Positions 1 to 7,502 of a stretch of 64,000 nt of DNA are shown here, in pieces. Source of the DNA: an uncultured Collinsella sp. (GTDB taxonomy: Bacteria > Actinomycetota > Coriobacteriia > Coriobacteriales > Coriobacteriaceae). How positions within the stretch are numbered: the stretch's first letter is position 1; each line of letters opens with the position of its first letter. The position numbers were made by a program, and so were the translations under genes. The DNA is taken from the NCBI GenBank assembly GCA_900544115.1, contig UQTW01000003.1:1-64000 (forward strand). The letters run 5' to 3'. The notes beneath the pieces were generated by a model, which searched no databases, was not told where the DNA came from, and saw only the letters and a list, made by a program, of their open reading frames with translations.

Positions 1-55
1 ACTAATAACCTTTTGAACGACTCTGCTTGCAGCCGGAGTGAAAAAGGTTATTAGT
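1..55. repeat. 14-bp perfect inverted repeat at window edge
   Basis: The arms actaataacctttt (1-14) and aaaaggttattagt (42-55) are exact reverse complements around a 27-nt loop. The structure lies downstream of the leftward phosphate operon, so it could act in RNA 3'-end formation. It has no clear U-run and its left arm begins at the window edge, so it may extend further. Confidence 0.5.
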
Positions 56-91
56 GGCCGGGCCCGCGACCGGTGGGACGTGTACCCCCAA

Positions 92-715
92 TTAACTGTT
101 CTTCATGACAATCGAATCCACGACATCGGCCACATTCTCGCAGCAGTCGGCGCAGTACTCCAGGAAGGCGTACACGTCACGCCAAGCGATGACCTCGAGC
201 GGGTCCTTGCCGTTAACGTGCAGGTTACGCATGGCGTTGATATAGAGCTCGTCGGCCTCGGACTCGATGGTGTTGATCTGGATGACGAGCTCGCGCAGCG
301 TTTTGGACTTGCGGTAGTTAGGCAGCTCGACCATCAGGTCTTTCATGGCGCGGCAGGCGTCGGTCACCTTGTGGGCGATCACGATGGCATCGGGATGGAT
401 GCTCTGGATGTTGGTGAAGTAGACGCGCTGCACGACGCCCTCGATACGGTCGAGCACGGTGTCGAGCGAGCAGCTCATCAGGTCCAGATCCTCGCGCTCA
501 AGCGGGGTGATAAAGGCGGTGAGCAGGGCGTCCTCAAGCTCATGGTGCTTCTTGTCGGCCGCATGCTCGATCGCATGCATCTTGTCGAGCATATCGTGAA
601 TCTTTGCGGGATCGAAGTTCTCGAAAATCTTGATGAGCAACTCTGCGGCCTGGACAGCAAGGTCGGCGCAGGCGACGTAGTTGTCAAAGTAGAACGAATC
701 GGGTTTCTTTGCCAT
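92..715 (-). CDS. DUF47 family PhoU-like phosphate transport accessory protein
   Basis: This 207-residue, wholly alpha-helical protein has the layout of the DUF47/PhoU-like family, which partners Pit-type phosphate transporters and is thought to modulate uptake. Visible hallmarks are an acidic and His-rich helix (KMHAIEHAADKKHHELEDAL, about residues 45-64) and ITPLEREDL followed by a second helical repeat with DRIEGVV. Both fit the metal-binding, two-repeat PhoU fold. It lies 67 nt downstream of the pit gene on the same strand, and this accessory-transporter pairing is the usual arrangement, so the two are probably co-transcribed. The start ATG at 715 follows an AAAGGA Shine-Dalgarno (SD) sequence. 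The protein is cytosolic. Confidence 0.9.
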   Translation of the reverse strand: MAKKPDSFYFDNYVACADLAVQAAELLIKIFENFDPAKIHDMLDKMHAIEHAADKKHHELEDALLTAFITPLEREDLDLMSCSLDTVLDRIEGVVQRVYFTNIQSIHPDAIVIAHKVTDACRAMKDLMVELPNYRKSKTLRELVIQINTIESEADELYINAMRNLHVNGKDPLEVIAWRDVYAFLEYCADCCENVADVVDSIVMKNS

Positions 716-782
716 GGGTGGGTCCTTTCGAGGTGAAGACGGGTGGGCGAAGTGTTGCGGTCCAGATGGACGTTCGGTTTGA

Positions 783-1832
783 CTAGAGGAACATCATGAA
801 CAGCTTGGCCATGACAAAGCTGATGAGTCCGCAGGCGGGGAAGGTGAAGAACCAGGTGAACATCATGTCCTTGACGACGCCGAAGTTGATGGCCGAGAGG
901 CGCTTGACGGCACCGACGCCCATGATGGCGCAGGTCTTGATGTGTGTGGAGGACACGGGGATGCCGGTAAGGGTGGCAAGCAGCAGGTTCGCGGCGCCCG
1001 CCAGGTCGGCGGAGAAGCCCTGGTACTTTTCGAGCTTGACCATGCTCTGGCCAACGGACTTGATGATGCGCTCGCCGCCCACGCTGGTGCCGATGCCCAT
1101 GGTGGCCGAGCATAGCAGCATAATCCAGATGGGGATGCCGGCATCGCCGACGCTCGTCTGGCCGCTGGCAAAGGCCACGCCTAAAAAGAGCACGCCGATG
1201 AACTTCTGTCCATCCTGCGCGCCGTGCATAAAGCTCATGGCCGCAGCGCTCGCGATCTGAGCGTATTTAAAGAAGACATTGGCACGTCGCCTGTTGGCGG
1301 CGGCGAAAAGAATCGAGACGAGCTTGCACAGGACCCAGCCCATGACAAAGCCCAGACCGATGGAGAGCGCCAGGCCGTAGATGACCTTCATCCACTCGTG
1401 GACGTTGACGCTGCTCGCACCGCCGAGGGCGATGGCGGCACCGGTCAGGCCGGCGATAAGGCTGTGGCTTTGCGAGGTGGGGATGCCAAAACGCGACGCT
1501 GTGGCGCCGTAGACGACGATGGAGAACAGCGCCGCGCACAGACAGGCGAGCGCCATGGTGCTGTTTCCTCCAAAGTCGACAATATGGGAGATGGTGTTGG
1601 CGACGCTCGCGTTAAAGTGCGTCATGATGAGCACGCCAAGGAAGTTGAATGCGGCACTCATGAGAATAGCGGCGCGGGCGGGCATGCAACGCGTAGTGAC
1701 GCAGGTCGCGATGGCGTTGGGTGCGTCGGTCCATCCATTGACGAAGATGGCGCCGAGCGCGAGGATCACGGTGACGGCAAGGACTGGGTTCGACACAAGT
1801 TGGCCGAGGAAGGTTGAGAACGTTACGTCCAT
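783..1832 (-). CDS. pit: Inorganic phosphate transporter, Pit family
   Basis: A 349-residue polytopic membrane protein of the Pit/PHO4 family, which carries metal-phosphate complexes by proton symport in bacteria. The duplicated family signatures are present: GWTDAPNAIATCVTTR near the N-terminus and the matching C-terminal half with PVSSTHIKTCAIMGVGAV. A PTSQSHSLIAGLTGA stretch and SFMHGAQDGQKFIGV are also characteristic. There are about ten hydrophobic segments. The DUF47 protein follows downstream, supporting a two-gene phosphate-uptake operon. ATG at 1832 gives MDVTFSTFLG; length is typical for the short bacterial Pit class. Confidence 0.93.
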   Translation of the reverse strand: MDVTFSTFLGQLVSNPVLAVTVILALGAIFVNGWTDAPNAIATCVTTRCMPARAAILMSAAFNFLGVLIMTHFNASVANTISHIVDFGGNSTMALACLCAALFSIVVYGATASRFGIPTSQSHSLIAGLTGAAIALGGASSVNVHEWMKVIYGLALSIGLGFVMGWVLCKLVSILFAAANRRRANVFFKYAQIASAAAMSFMHGAQDGQKFIGVLFLGVAFASGQTSVGDAGIPIWIMLLCSATMGIGTSVGGERIIKSVGQSMVKLEKYQGFSADLAGAANLLLATLTGIPVSSTHIKTCAIMGVGAVKRLSAINFGVVKDMMFTWFFTFPACGLISFVMAKLFMMFL

Positions 1833-2082
1833 ATATGGGCTTTCTCGAAGTTTGCAGGCACGTTACAGAAACATGATAAATCGTATCACCTCCTGCGGGT
1901 TTCTTTACCGAGTTCTGATGGGAGCAGTGAATTTTTTGGCACTAAAAATGAATATTAGCCCTGTTGACCGTGGGTGTTCTTTTTGCTAACACACCATGAG
2001 GACACGTGCGCGCGCCCCAACACCCCAAAACCACAGCCTGTTCGCTTTACAACATGCAAACATGCGTTCGATAATAGGAGGC

Positions 2083-2421
2083 ATGGAATATCGACAGACA
2101 GATGGCAAAACTCGGCGCGTGCACAAGCAGTATGTGGACGTCGTGGCTCGCATCCTCGCGGGCGGACAGGTCGTGCCGGTCACCGTCTGCTGGGTCGACG
2201 GTCGTTGCTTTACGATTGACGAGATTGTCTCGACCACTGGGTTTGGCCTGACGGTTCACGGCATTCGTACGGCAACCTATAAGGTGCGTTTTGGCGGGCA
2301 CGCGACCGAGTTGTATCTGGAGGACCAGGCGCGCGAACGGCCGGACGGCTCGCAGGCCCACGTGATGCGTTGGTGGGTCTGGGCGTTTGACCGCACGCTC
2401 GAGGGCGAGCGCCGTAGGTAG
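2083..2421 (+). CDS. Conserved hypothetical protein, 112 aa
   Basis: A small basic-to-neutral protein starting MEYRQTDGKTRRVHKQYVDV. I do not recognise a named domain. The sequence alternates short beta-type stretches (VVPVTVCWVDGRCFTIDEIV; YKVRFGGHATELYLE) and ends in a Trp-rich helix (MRWWVWAFDR). This suggests a compact beta-barrel or beta-sandwich. The ATG at 2083 has AGGAGG immediately upstream but with very short spacing, so an ATG at 2062 is an alternative. It stands alone between the divergent phosphate operon and the Bax-inhibitor gene. Confidence 0.7.
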   Translation: MEYRQTDGKTRRVHKQYVDVVARILAGGQVVPVTVCWVDGRCFTIDEIVSTTGFGLTVHGIRTATYKVRFGGHATELYLEDQARERPDGSQAHVMRWWVWAFDRTLEGERRR

Positions 2422-2505
2422 GGACGCACGGCGTTCGGGTACAATGGTAGGAATCTTGTCATCTGCTGCGCCGTCATTCGCGGCGCTTTTTGAAAGGACG
2501 AAGCT

Positions 2506-3201
2506 ATGAACGATATCCAGGGCTATCAGAACGGCCCCGTCGAGACCGGCGCAAGCCGCGCCAAGGAGATGTCGCCGCGCGCGTACAATCTCGCCATGTC
2601 TGCCCTGATCTTCTTGGGCTTTTGCGCCATGGGCGCCGGCGCCTACTTTACGAGCACCATGTCGTTTGCGCGCATGATGATGAGCGGGGCCGCCCTGCCG
2701 CTGGTTTTTGGCTCGTTTATCCTGACCATTGTCGGCATCGTCATGATGTCAGCTGCCGCCAGCAAGCAGTCCGTGGGCCTGTCCCTTGTGGGCTACGTAA
2801 TCTTTGCGAGTACCTTTGGCCTGACCGCGTCGTTTGGCCTTGCCAACTACGACCTGCCCACCATCAACACTGCCTTTATCGCCACGGCCGCCATCACCTT
2901 TGTCTTTGGCGCCTTGGGCGTGACGTTCCCCAAGTTTTTCCAGCGCGTATATGGCATCGGTTTTGGCATTCTGCTCGCCACGATTCTGGTTGAGATCGTG
3001 CTGATGTTCATGGGCGTCTCGCAGACCATCACCGACCTGATCGTGATCGTGGTGTTCGCCGGCTTTATTGGTTACGACACCTATGTTGCCACGACGGTGC
3101 CACCCACGCTGCCCAATGCGGTGCTCATGGCGTCCAACCTGTTCGTGGACATTATCAACGTGTTCCTGCGCATCCTGAACATCCTCGGTCGTCGCGACTA
3201 G
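2506..3201 (+). CDS. Bax inhibitor-1/YccA family membrane protein
   Basis: A 231-residue integral membrane protein with seven predicted hydrophobic helices after a polar N-terminus of about 28 residues. The layout and motifs (SPRAYNLAMSALIFLGFCAM for TM1, FAGFIGYDTYVA near TM6-7, then NLFVDIINVFLRILNILGRR at the C-terminus) match the BI-1/YccA/YetJ family, some of which are pH-sensitive calcium-leak channels. The YDTY/YDTQ-type motif carries the acidic gating residue. The ATG is preceded by GAAAGGACGAAGCT. A terminator follows at about 3250, so it is likely monocistronic. Confidence 0.9.
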   Translation: MNDIQGYQNGPVETGASRAKEMSPRAYNLAMSALIFLGFCAMGAGAYFTSTMSFARMMMSGAALPLVFGSFILTIVGIVMMSAAASKQSVGLSLVGYVIFASTFGLTASFGLANYDLPTINTAFIATAAITFVFGALGVTFPKFFQRVYGIGFGILLATILVEIVLMFMGVSQTITDLIVIVVFAGFIGYDTYVATTVPPTLPNAVLMASNLFVDIINVFLRILNILGRRD

Positions 3202-3249
3202 CGCGGGGGATTGCAGCGTTTCTTGTCGGACGCGGTAAAACGATGCGAA

Positions 3250-3277
3250 AGGCGGTCCTGCGGGGCCGTCTTTTTTG
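3250..3277 (+). terminator. Rho-independent terminator after the BI-1 gene
   Basis: A GC-rich hairpin (ggcggtcc / ggggccgtc) is followed by a run of six T residues. Confidence 0.7.
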
Positions 3278-3342
3278 TGCGCGGCGGGGTATCATGGATG
3301 GGAAAAAGCCGATAGCGGCAGCGACAGGAAAGGTGGCCACGT

Positions 3343-4482
3343 ATGGCAGACGTCGACAACAGGAACCGTAACCGCAGGCCCAACCGCGCGGGACAGCCCA
3401 ACCCCAAGCGCGAGGCCCGCGCCAAGGCCGCCGAGCGTCACGTGGCAACTGTGTCCGAGGCGTGTGCCAAGGATATCGAGCGCTCGCTTGCCGGCGTTCG
3501 CGAATTCGACGGTATGCCTGCCGGCTTTGTCGCGGCGATGAAGGCCAAGGCCCAGAAGGCTGCGGCTGCCGAGGAGCCGGTTGCCGAGGAGTCTGAGTCC
3601 GCTGAGGTTGCGTCCGCCGAGGCTGAGGTTGCGTCCGCCGAGGCTGAGGTTGCGGCTGAACCTGCGCCCGCAGAGGAGACCGACGAAGTCGAGTCCGCGC
3701 CTGCTGCTGAGGAGCCCGCTCCGGTCCTGCCCGAGGTCACTGTGCTTGATGCCTCCGCCACGCAGGCAATCCTCGATAACGGTCGCGGCTATGCGCAGTT
3801 CTGCGACATGGCCGTGCTCGCCTTTGCCTCGTTTACCAATCCGGGCGGTGGATATATTCAGGGTTATCTGGGCCAGGAGGCCACGCTGTGCGCCGATTCG
3901 TATCTGTACAACGTTCTCGATAAGCAGCGTAAGTGGTACGGCGAGAACCGTCGCCGCAACATCAACTGCGAGCTCTACCGCAACCGTGCGCTGGTGGTGC
4001 CTGCGGTGCGCTTCGACCGCAACCACGTGCATGCATACGCCGACGTGATCGTGGCCGCCGCGCCCAACGTTAGGCGCGCCCGCCAGGAGTATCGCGTGAG
4101 CGACGATGCTCTGCTGGATGCCCTGCGCGACCGCATCCGCTTTGTCCTTGCCATCTGCGATGAGCTTGGTCGCGAGAAGCTCGTGCTGGGTGCTTGGGGC
4201 TGCGAGAACAACGGCTTTGATGCCGAGGCCGTGGCCGAGCTCTTCCGCAAGGAGCTCGCGTCGGGCGACTTCAAGGTCAAGCAGGTCTTCTTTGCCGTGC
4301 CCTCTACGCGCTGGGATGAGGGCTTTGCCAAGTTCGAGCACGTGCTGGCAAACTTCCCCGAGCGCAACGAGGAGTCCTATGCCCAGGTTGCCGCCCGCGC
4401 CGCAGCCGCTCGCGCCGCCGAGCAGGCCCAGACAGCAGTCGAGGATGATGAGGACGAGGATGACTGGCGCAAGTACCTGTAA
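3343..4482 (+). CDS. TIGR02452-type PARG-like macrodomain protein
   Basis: 379 residues. Residues about 1-130 are a low-complexity Ala/Glu-rich region that includes a tandem EVASAEA repeat (DNA 3604-3660). The C-terminal part resembles the bacterial-type poly(ADP-ribose) glycohydrolase macrodomain (TIGR02452/DUF2263): FASFTNPGGGY, then GQEATLCADSYLYN, VVPAVRF, VIVAAAPNV and LGAWGCENNGFD. These enzymes remove ADP-ribose from proteins. The catalytic signature is normally GGG-x(6-8)-QEE; here it reads QEA, so the usual catalytic second Glu is missing and activity is uncertain. The ATG is preceded by AGGAAAGGTGG and a terminator follows. Confidence 0.82.
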   Translation: MADVDNRNRNRRPNRAGQPNPKREARAKAAERHVATVSEACAKDIERSLAGVREFDGMPAGFVAAMKAKAQKAAAAEEPVAEESESAEVASAEAEVASAEAEVAAEPAPAEETDEVESAPAAEEPAPVLPEVTVLDASATQAILDNGRGYAQFCDMAVLAFASFTNPGGGYIQGYLGQEATLCADSYLYNVLDKQRKWYGENRRRNINCELYRNRALVVPAVRFDRNHVHAYADVIVAAAPNVRRARQEYRVSDDALLDALRDRIRFVLAICDELGREKLVLGAWGCENNGFDAEAVAELFRKELASGDFKVKQVFFAVPSTRWDEGFAKFEHVLANFPERNEESYAQVAARAAAARAAEQAQTAVEDDEDEDDWRKYL

Positions 4483-4506
4483 GCGGTGCGCGCGATGTGA
4501 TATGCC

Positions 4507-4541
4507 AAGCCGACGGGAGGGGTTGCCCCCGTCGGCTTTTT
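4507..4541 (+). terminator. Rho-independent terminator
   Basis: An 11-bp stem (aagccgacggg / cccgtcggctt) ends in a T run. It separates the macrodomain gene from the SGNH hydrolase gene. Confidence 0.85.
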
Positions 4542-4560
4542 ACTGAATGAGGAGCTCAAG

Positions 4561-5220
4561 ATGAAAAACGTTCTGTGCTTTGGTGACAGCAACACCTATG
4601 GCTATGATCCGGCGGGCATGCGCGACGGTACCGCGGTGCGCTATGCGCAGGATGTGCGCTGGTGTGGCGTGGTCCAACGTGACTTAGGCGAGGGCTGGCA
4701 TGTAATTGAAGAAGGCCTCAACGGCCGCACGACGGTACGCGACGACATGTGCCATCTGGACACTAACCTCAACGGCATTCGCGCGCTTCCGATGCTGCTC
4801 GAGGCCCATAAGCCGCTGGACGCCATTGTGATCATGCTGGGCACCAACGACTGTAAGACGGTCTTTAACGTGACAGCTTCCGATATCGCCCGTGGCGCCA
4901 TGGCGCTGATTCGCGCCGTCCGCGCGTTTCCGTGGACCGACGCTGCGCCTTGCCCGCGCATCCTGCTGATGGCTCCTATCAAGATCAAGCCGCAGATCGC
5001 CGATGTATATATGACCGATTTTGACGAGCGTTCCGTCGAGGCATCTGAACATTTTGGCGAGTACTATGCGCACGTGGCCGAGCAGTTTGGCTGCGACTTT
5101 TTGAATGCCGCCGAGTTTGCCGAGCCGGGCGATATCGACTATCTGCATATGATGCCCAAAAGCCACGAGAGCTTGGGACATGCCGTGGCAGCCAAGCTCC
5201 AAGAGATGCTCGGTGAGTAG
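4561..5220 (+). CDS. SGNH/GDSL-family hydrolase (arylesterase-like)
   Basis: A 219-residue cytosolic hydrolase with all SGNH blocks: block I CFGDSNTYGYDP (nucleophile Ser), block II near EEGLNGRTTV (Gly), block III MLGTNDCK (Asn), and block V DYLHMMPKSHESLGH (catalytic Asp/His region). The domain order and length match small GDSL esterases such as arylesterase/TesA relatives, but substrate cannot be told from sequence. No signal peptide is evident. The ATG at 4561 follows ATGAGGAGCTCAAG. It is the last bacterial gene before the prophage, and before integration it would have lain next to thiD. Confidence 0.88.
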   Translation: MKNVLCFGDSNTYGYDPAGMRDGTAVRYAQDVRWCGVVQRDLGEGWHVIEEGLNGRTTVRDDMCHLDTNLNGIRALPMLLEAHKPLDAIVIMLGTNDCKTVFNVTASDIARGAMALIRAVRAFPWTDAAPCPRILLMAPIKIKPQIADVYMTDFDERSVEASEHFGEYYAHVAEQFGCDFLNAAEFAEPGDIDYLHMMPKSHESLGHAVAAKLQEMLGE

Positions 5221-5269
5221 CGCGACCCAAAGCGGTGCAAAAGTTTCCCTTGCGGCGGCTTGTTTCGTT

Positions 5270-5406
5270 TGTTTGTCTTGATCTGTAACAGTTCCAAGGC
5301 CGAAAACGGGCTAGATGTTACAGATTAAGATTATTTAGGTCGATATCGATTGTTTGTCTTGATCTGTAACATCTAGGGTCGATTTTGCCGAGTTACTGTT
5401 ACAGAT
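5270..5406. repeat. Tandem dyad repeat cluster
   Basis: The phrase tgtttgtcttgatctgtaac occurs at 5270-5289 and 5351-5370. Each copy is followed by an inverted tgttacagat (5316-5325 and 5397-5406), giving two 45-bp dyads spaced 81 bp apart. In addition ctagatgttacagat (5311-5325) is the exact reverse complement of 5362-5376. No coding potential was seen in the 5221-5476 spacer. Confidence 0.65.
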
Positions 5407-5424
5407 CGAGATGTTTGTGGGAGC

Positions 5425-5460
5425 CACCGCAAAGGTGCCTGTCCCCTTTGCGGCGGTTTT
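5425..5460 (+). terminator. Terminator-like hairpin at chromosome-prophage edge
   Basis: The arms accgcaaag and ctttgcggc are followed by ggtttt. It lies on the bacterial side of attL and probably served the 3' ends of the SGNH hydrolase gene and, before integration, thiD. Confidence 0.6.
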
Positions 5461-5476
5461 GGGCTGCGAATCTTAA

Positions 5477-5486
5477 TACTGCCACA
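5477..5486. other. attL: attL core
   Basis: TACTGCCACA at 5477-5486 is repeated exactly at 42093-42102. Reading the bacterial DNA left of this core on the minus strand after thiD's ATG gives TGG CAG TAT TAA, i.e. the same Trp-Gln-Tyr-stop that thiD now has as TGG CAG TAC TGA. This places the crossover in the last codons of thiD. Confidence 0.8.
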
Positions 5487-5529
5487 ACTAACTGCGTGCC
5501 ATCTACCTGCGGCTTTGCGGAGGAATATC

Positions 5530-6657
5530 CTAACTTATCCCAAGCGCGTCGAAGGCGGCGCGGACGACCTGCTCGGCGGTGGGGCGGATGTAGTGCCTGC
5601 CCGACACGCCGGGGAGGGCGTGGCCCATGAGCATCTCTATGAGGTCCCACGGCAGGCGAAGCTCGACCTCCGCTATCGTACGCCACGAGTTGCGCAGGTT
5701 CGACCACGGGATGTGCTCGATGCCGCGGGCGGCGCAGAGTTTCCGCCAGCGGTCGTTGCAGATGCTCCGGTTCATGGGCAGCCCGTCGCCCCGGTCGCTC
5801 AGCCACTCGCGGCCCTCGGCGGCCCGCGCCGCCGCTATCTCGACGAGGCGGTCGGCGGCCTGCGGCAGGATCACGACGGTGCGGGCGGACTTGGCGGTCT
5901 TGAGGGCGCCCACCGGCTCGGTGCCGGACTGCTGCATCTGGCGGCAGATGTCGGCGGAGGCGAGGACGGTGCCGCTGCGCTCCCAGCGCAGCACCTCCTC
6001 GGTGCGGACGCCCAGCGACTCGCCCGAGCGGCAGGAGCCGAAGCACGCGAGGATGAACGCGGGCTCCAGGGGGTTGCCGCGCAGCACGTCGAGGACGCCC
6101 AGGGCCTCGTCGAGGGTGTAGACGCGCTTTGAGCGCTCGCGGGTCTTGCGGGTGGGCATGGTGTACCTGACGCTGGCGGCGAAGGGGTCGAGCGGCAGGC
6201 GGATGAAGGTCGAGACGCAGGCGTAGACCTTGCGCAGGGTGAGCAGGGCGGTGTCGGCGGTGGCGGCGGGAAGTGTCAGCAGCCAGTCCTGCAGCTCGAC
6301 GGCGCGCAGCTGGTCGACGGGCATTGCGCCCCAGCGGGGTCCGACGTAGTTCTTCCACGACCGCAGCACGAGGTCGCGGGTGTTGGGGGCGAGCGTCCCC
6401 GCCTCGACCTGTGCGGCCATCTTGGGAACGAGCCACGTCTCGTAGGCCTTGGCTATGGTGGGCACGGGCGCGTCGTCGGCGTGCTCGACGTGGATGCGGT
6501 CGAGTTCCGCGCACGCCTCGCGGTAGGTGCCGTACACGGTCTTGGTCTTGCGCCTGCGGCCCTGCGGCGTGTTCTGCATCCAGCGCAGGACGTACTTCTT
6601 GCCGCGCCTCATCTCGGTCACGGAGCCCCAGACGCGGCGTCGCTGCTTCTTTGTCAT
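5530..6657 (-). CDS. int: Phage tyrosine integrase
   Basis: A 375-residue site-specific recombinase. The N-terminal Arg/Lys-rich part (to about 60) resembles an AP2/arm-binding domain, about 65-165 the SAM-like core-binding domain (TIAKAYETWLVPKM...), and the rest the catalytic domain. Catalytic landmarks are CFGSCRSGESLGVR (Arg I), LKTAKSARTV (Lys), IPWSNLRNSWRT (box II Arg) and MGHALPGVSGRHYIRP (His and the Tyr nucleophile). The box II His of the common HxLR motif is Ser here. It lies beside attL and is transcribed toward it, the usual arrangement for excision control. The start is ATG at 6657; it lies at the end of the leftward lysogeny transcript. Confidence 0.93.
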   Translation of the reverse strand: MTKKQRRRVWGSVTEMRRGKKYVLRWMQNTPQGRRRKTKTVYGTYREACAELDRIHVEHADDAPVPTIAKAYETWLVPKMAAQVEAGTLAPNTRDLVLRSWKNYVGPRWGAMPVDQLRAVELQDWLLTLPAATADTALLTLRKVYACVSTFIRLPLDPFAASVRYTMPTRKTRERSKRVYTLDEALGVLDVLRGNPLEPAFILACFGSCRSGESLGVRTEEVLRWERSGTVLASADICRQMQQSGTEPVGALKTAKSARTVVILPQAADRLVEIAAARAAEGREWLSDRGDGLPMNRSICNDRWRKLCAARGIEHIPWSNLRNSWRTIAEVELRLPWDLIEMLMGHALPGVSGRHYIRPTAEQVVRAAFDALGIS

Positions 6658-6723
6658 ATAATCAGATCCGTTCAGATCGCGGGCTTATTCTCCGTTTCGC
6701 CCGGTTCTGACCCCGGCCCCGTC

Positions 6724-6804
6724 TCACGTTCCAAAGTGCAGGGGCCGTCTCCTTAGTCTCGGGGCCGCGGCATCAGCCTGCGGTCCCGAGATTTTTGCTT
6801 TCAT
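6724..6804 (-). CDS. Small peptide gene with very strong ribosome-binding site, 26 aa
   Basis: On the minus strand a near-perfect anti-16S match, GGGAGGTGAT, sits just before ATG at 6804. The short reading frame (starts MKAKISGPQADAAAP, Arg-rich end, stop at 6724) contains an internal GC-rich hairpin (6755-6790). It lies between the unknown 200-aa gene and the integrase gene. No family is recognised; it could be a translated leader controlling integrase expression or a tiny excision/regulatory peptide. Support rests on the ribosome-binding site only. Confidence 0.4.
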   Translation of the reverse strand: MKAKISGPQADAAAPRLRRRPLHFGT

Positions 6805-6895
6805 GGGCATCACCTCCCTAGATGTAGACGTATGGAATCCCGCCCCTTGCGGTCGATTTGAGCCTGAACGGGGCGGCTTTTCCGTTTTTCAAAGG

Positions 6896-7498
6896 CTATG
6901 CCGGCCCCTCACCCGCGACGGCGAGCTCGCCGCCGACGGTCCTGATCTTGTATGAGTAGCGCTCGCCGGCCGTCCATATGTGGACGTCTGCCGTGTAGGG
7001 CCGCGCGTCCGCCGTGTAGCCCATATGGACTATCACGCTGTCGCCGTTCGGGCGGTCCCATACCGCCGAGGCGCGGGCCACACACTTCGGGAGCTTGCCG
7101 GTCTTCGTGAGCGGCCTCCAGTCGATGAGCGGCTCGCACGGCTTCGCGGCATCCCCGATGCGGGCGCGGCACAGGCCGTCGGCTATGTCGCGGGCGTCCG
7201 CCAGCACGCGGGCCGCGTCGATGGCCTCGACGTTGGCGCCGGCGTCCGCGAGCGCCCTGCGCGTCTCCACCTGCTCGCGCATATATGCGGCCTCCTGCTC
7301 GTCGTGCGCCCGGCGCCGCCTCTCCATCTCGGCGTTGCTGACCTCGCGGCCGTTCTCGTATATCCCCGAGCCGCCGCTTAACCCGTTCTCCCAGCCCTCG
7401 ATGAAGGCGTCGCGGAACTCCTTTTTCATGTCCTTGCCGTCGAACTCCTCGTGCCACGCCGTCACGAAGGCGTCGCGGGCCTCCTTGAAGAAACCCAT
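6896..7498 (-). CDS. Hypothetical prophage protein, 200 aa
   Basis: The first two thirds are highly charged and helical (FFKEARDAFVTAWHEEF, then EMERRRRAHDEQEAAYMREQ, a probable coiled coil). The last third looks beta-rich (SVIVHMGYTADARPY, TADVHIWTAGERYSYKI). I recognise no named domain. It is located between the repressor and integrase genes and starts 4 nt after the repressor stop, so it is probably co-transcribed with cI in the lysogen and may be a lysogenic-conversion or immunity-region gene. An AGAGGT sequence precedes the ATG. Confidence 0.75.
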   Translation of the reverse strand: MGFFKEARDAFVTAWHEEFDGKDMKKEFRDAFIEGWENGLSGGSGIYENGREVSNAEMERRRRAHDEQEAAYMREQVETRRALADAGANVEAIDAARVLADARDIADGLCRARIGDAAKPCEPLIDWRPLTKTGKLPKCVARASAVWDRPNGDSVIVHMGYTADARPYTADVHIWTAGERYSYKIRTVGGELAVAGEGPA

Positions 7499-7502
7499 AC
7501 CG

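Noticed and set aside
1224..1817. 197-codon plus-strand frame opposite pit
   Set aside because: Antisense to a clear Pit transporter; Asp/Gly/Arg-rich composition is a shadow of codon bias.
5477..5486. tRNA gene as attachment site
   Set aside because: No tRNA cloverleaf or CCA-type 3' end lies at either junction; the repeat maps to the thiD 3' end instead.
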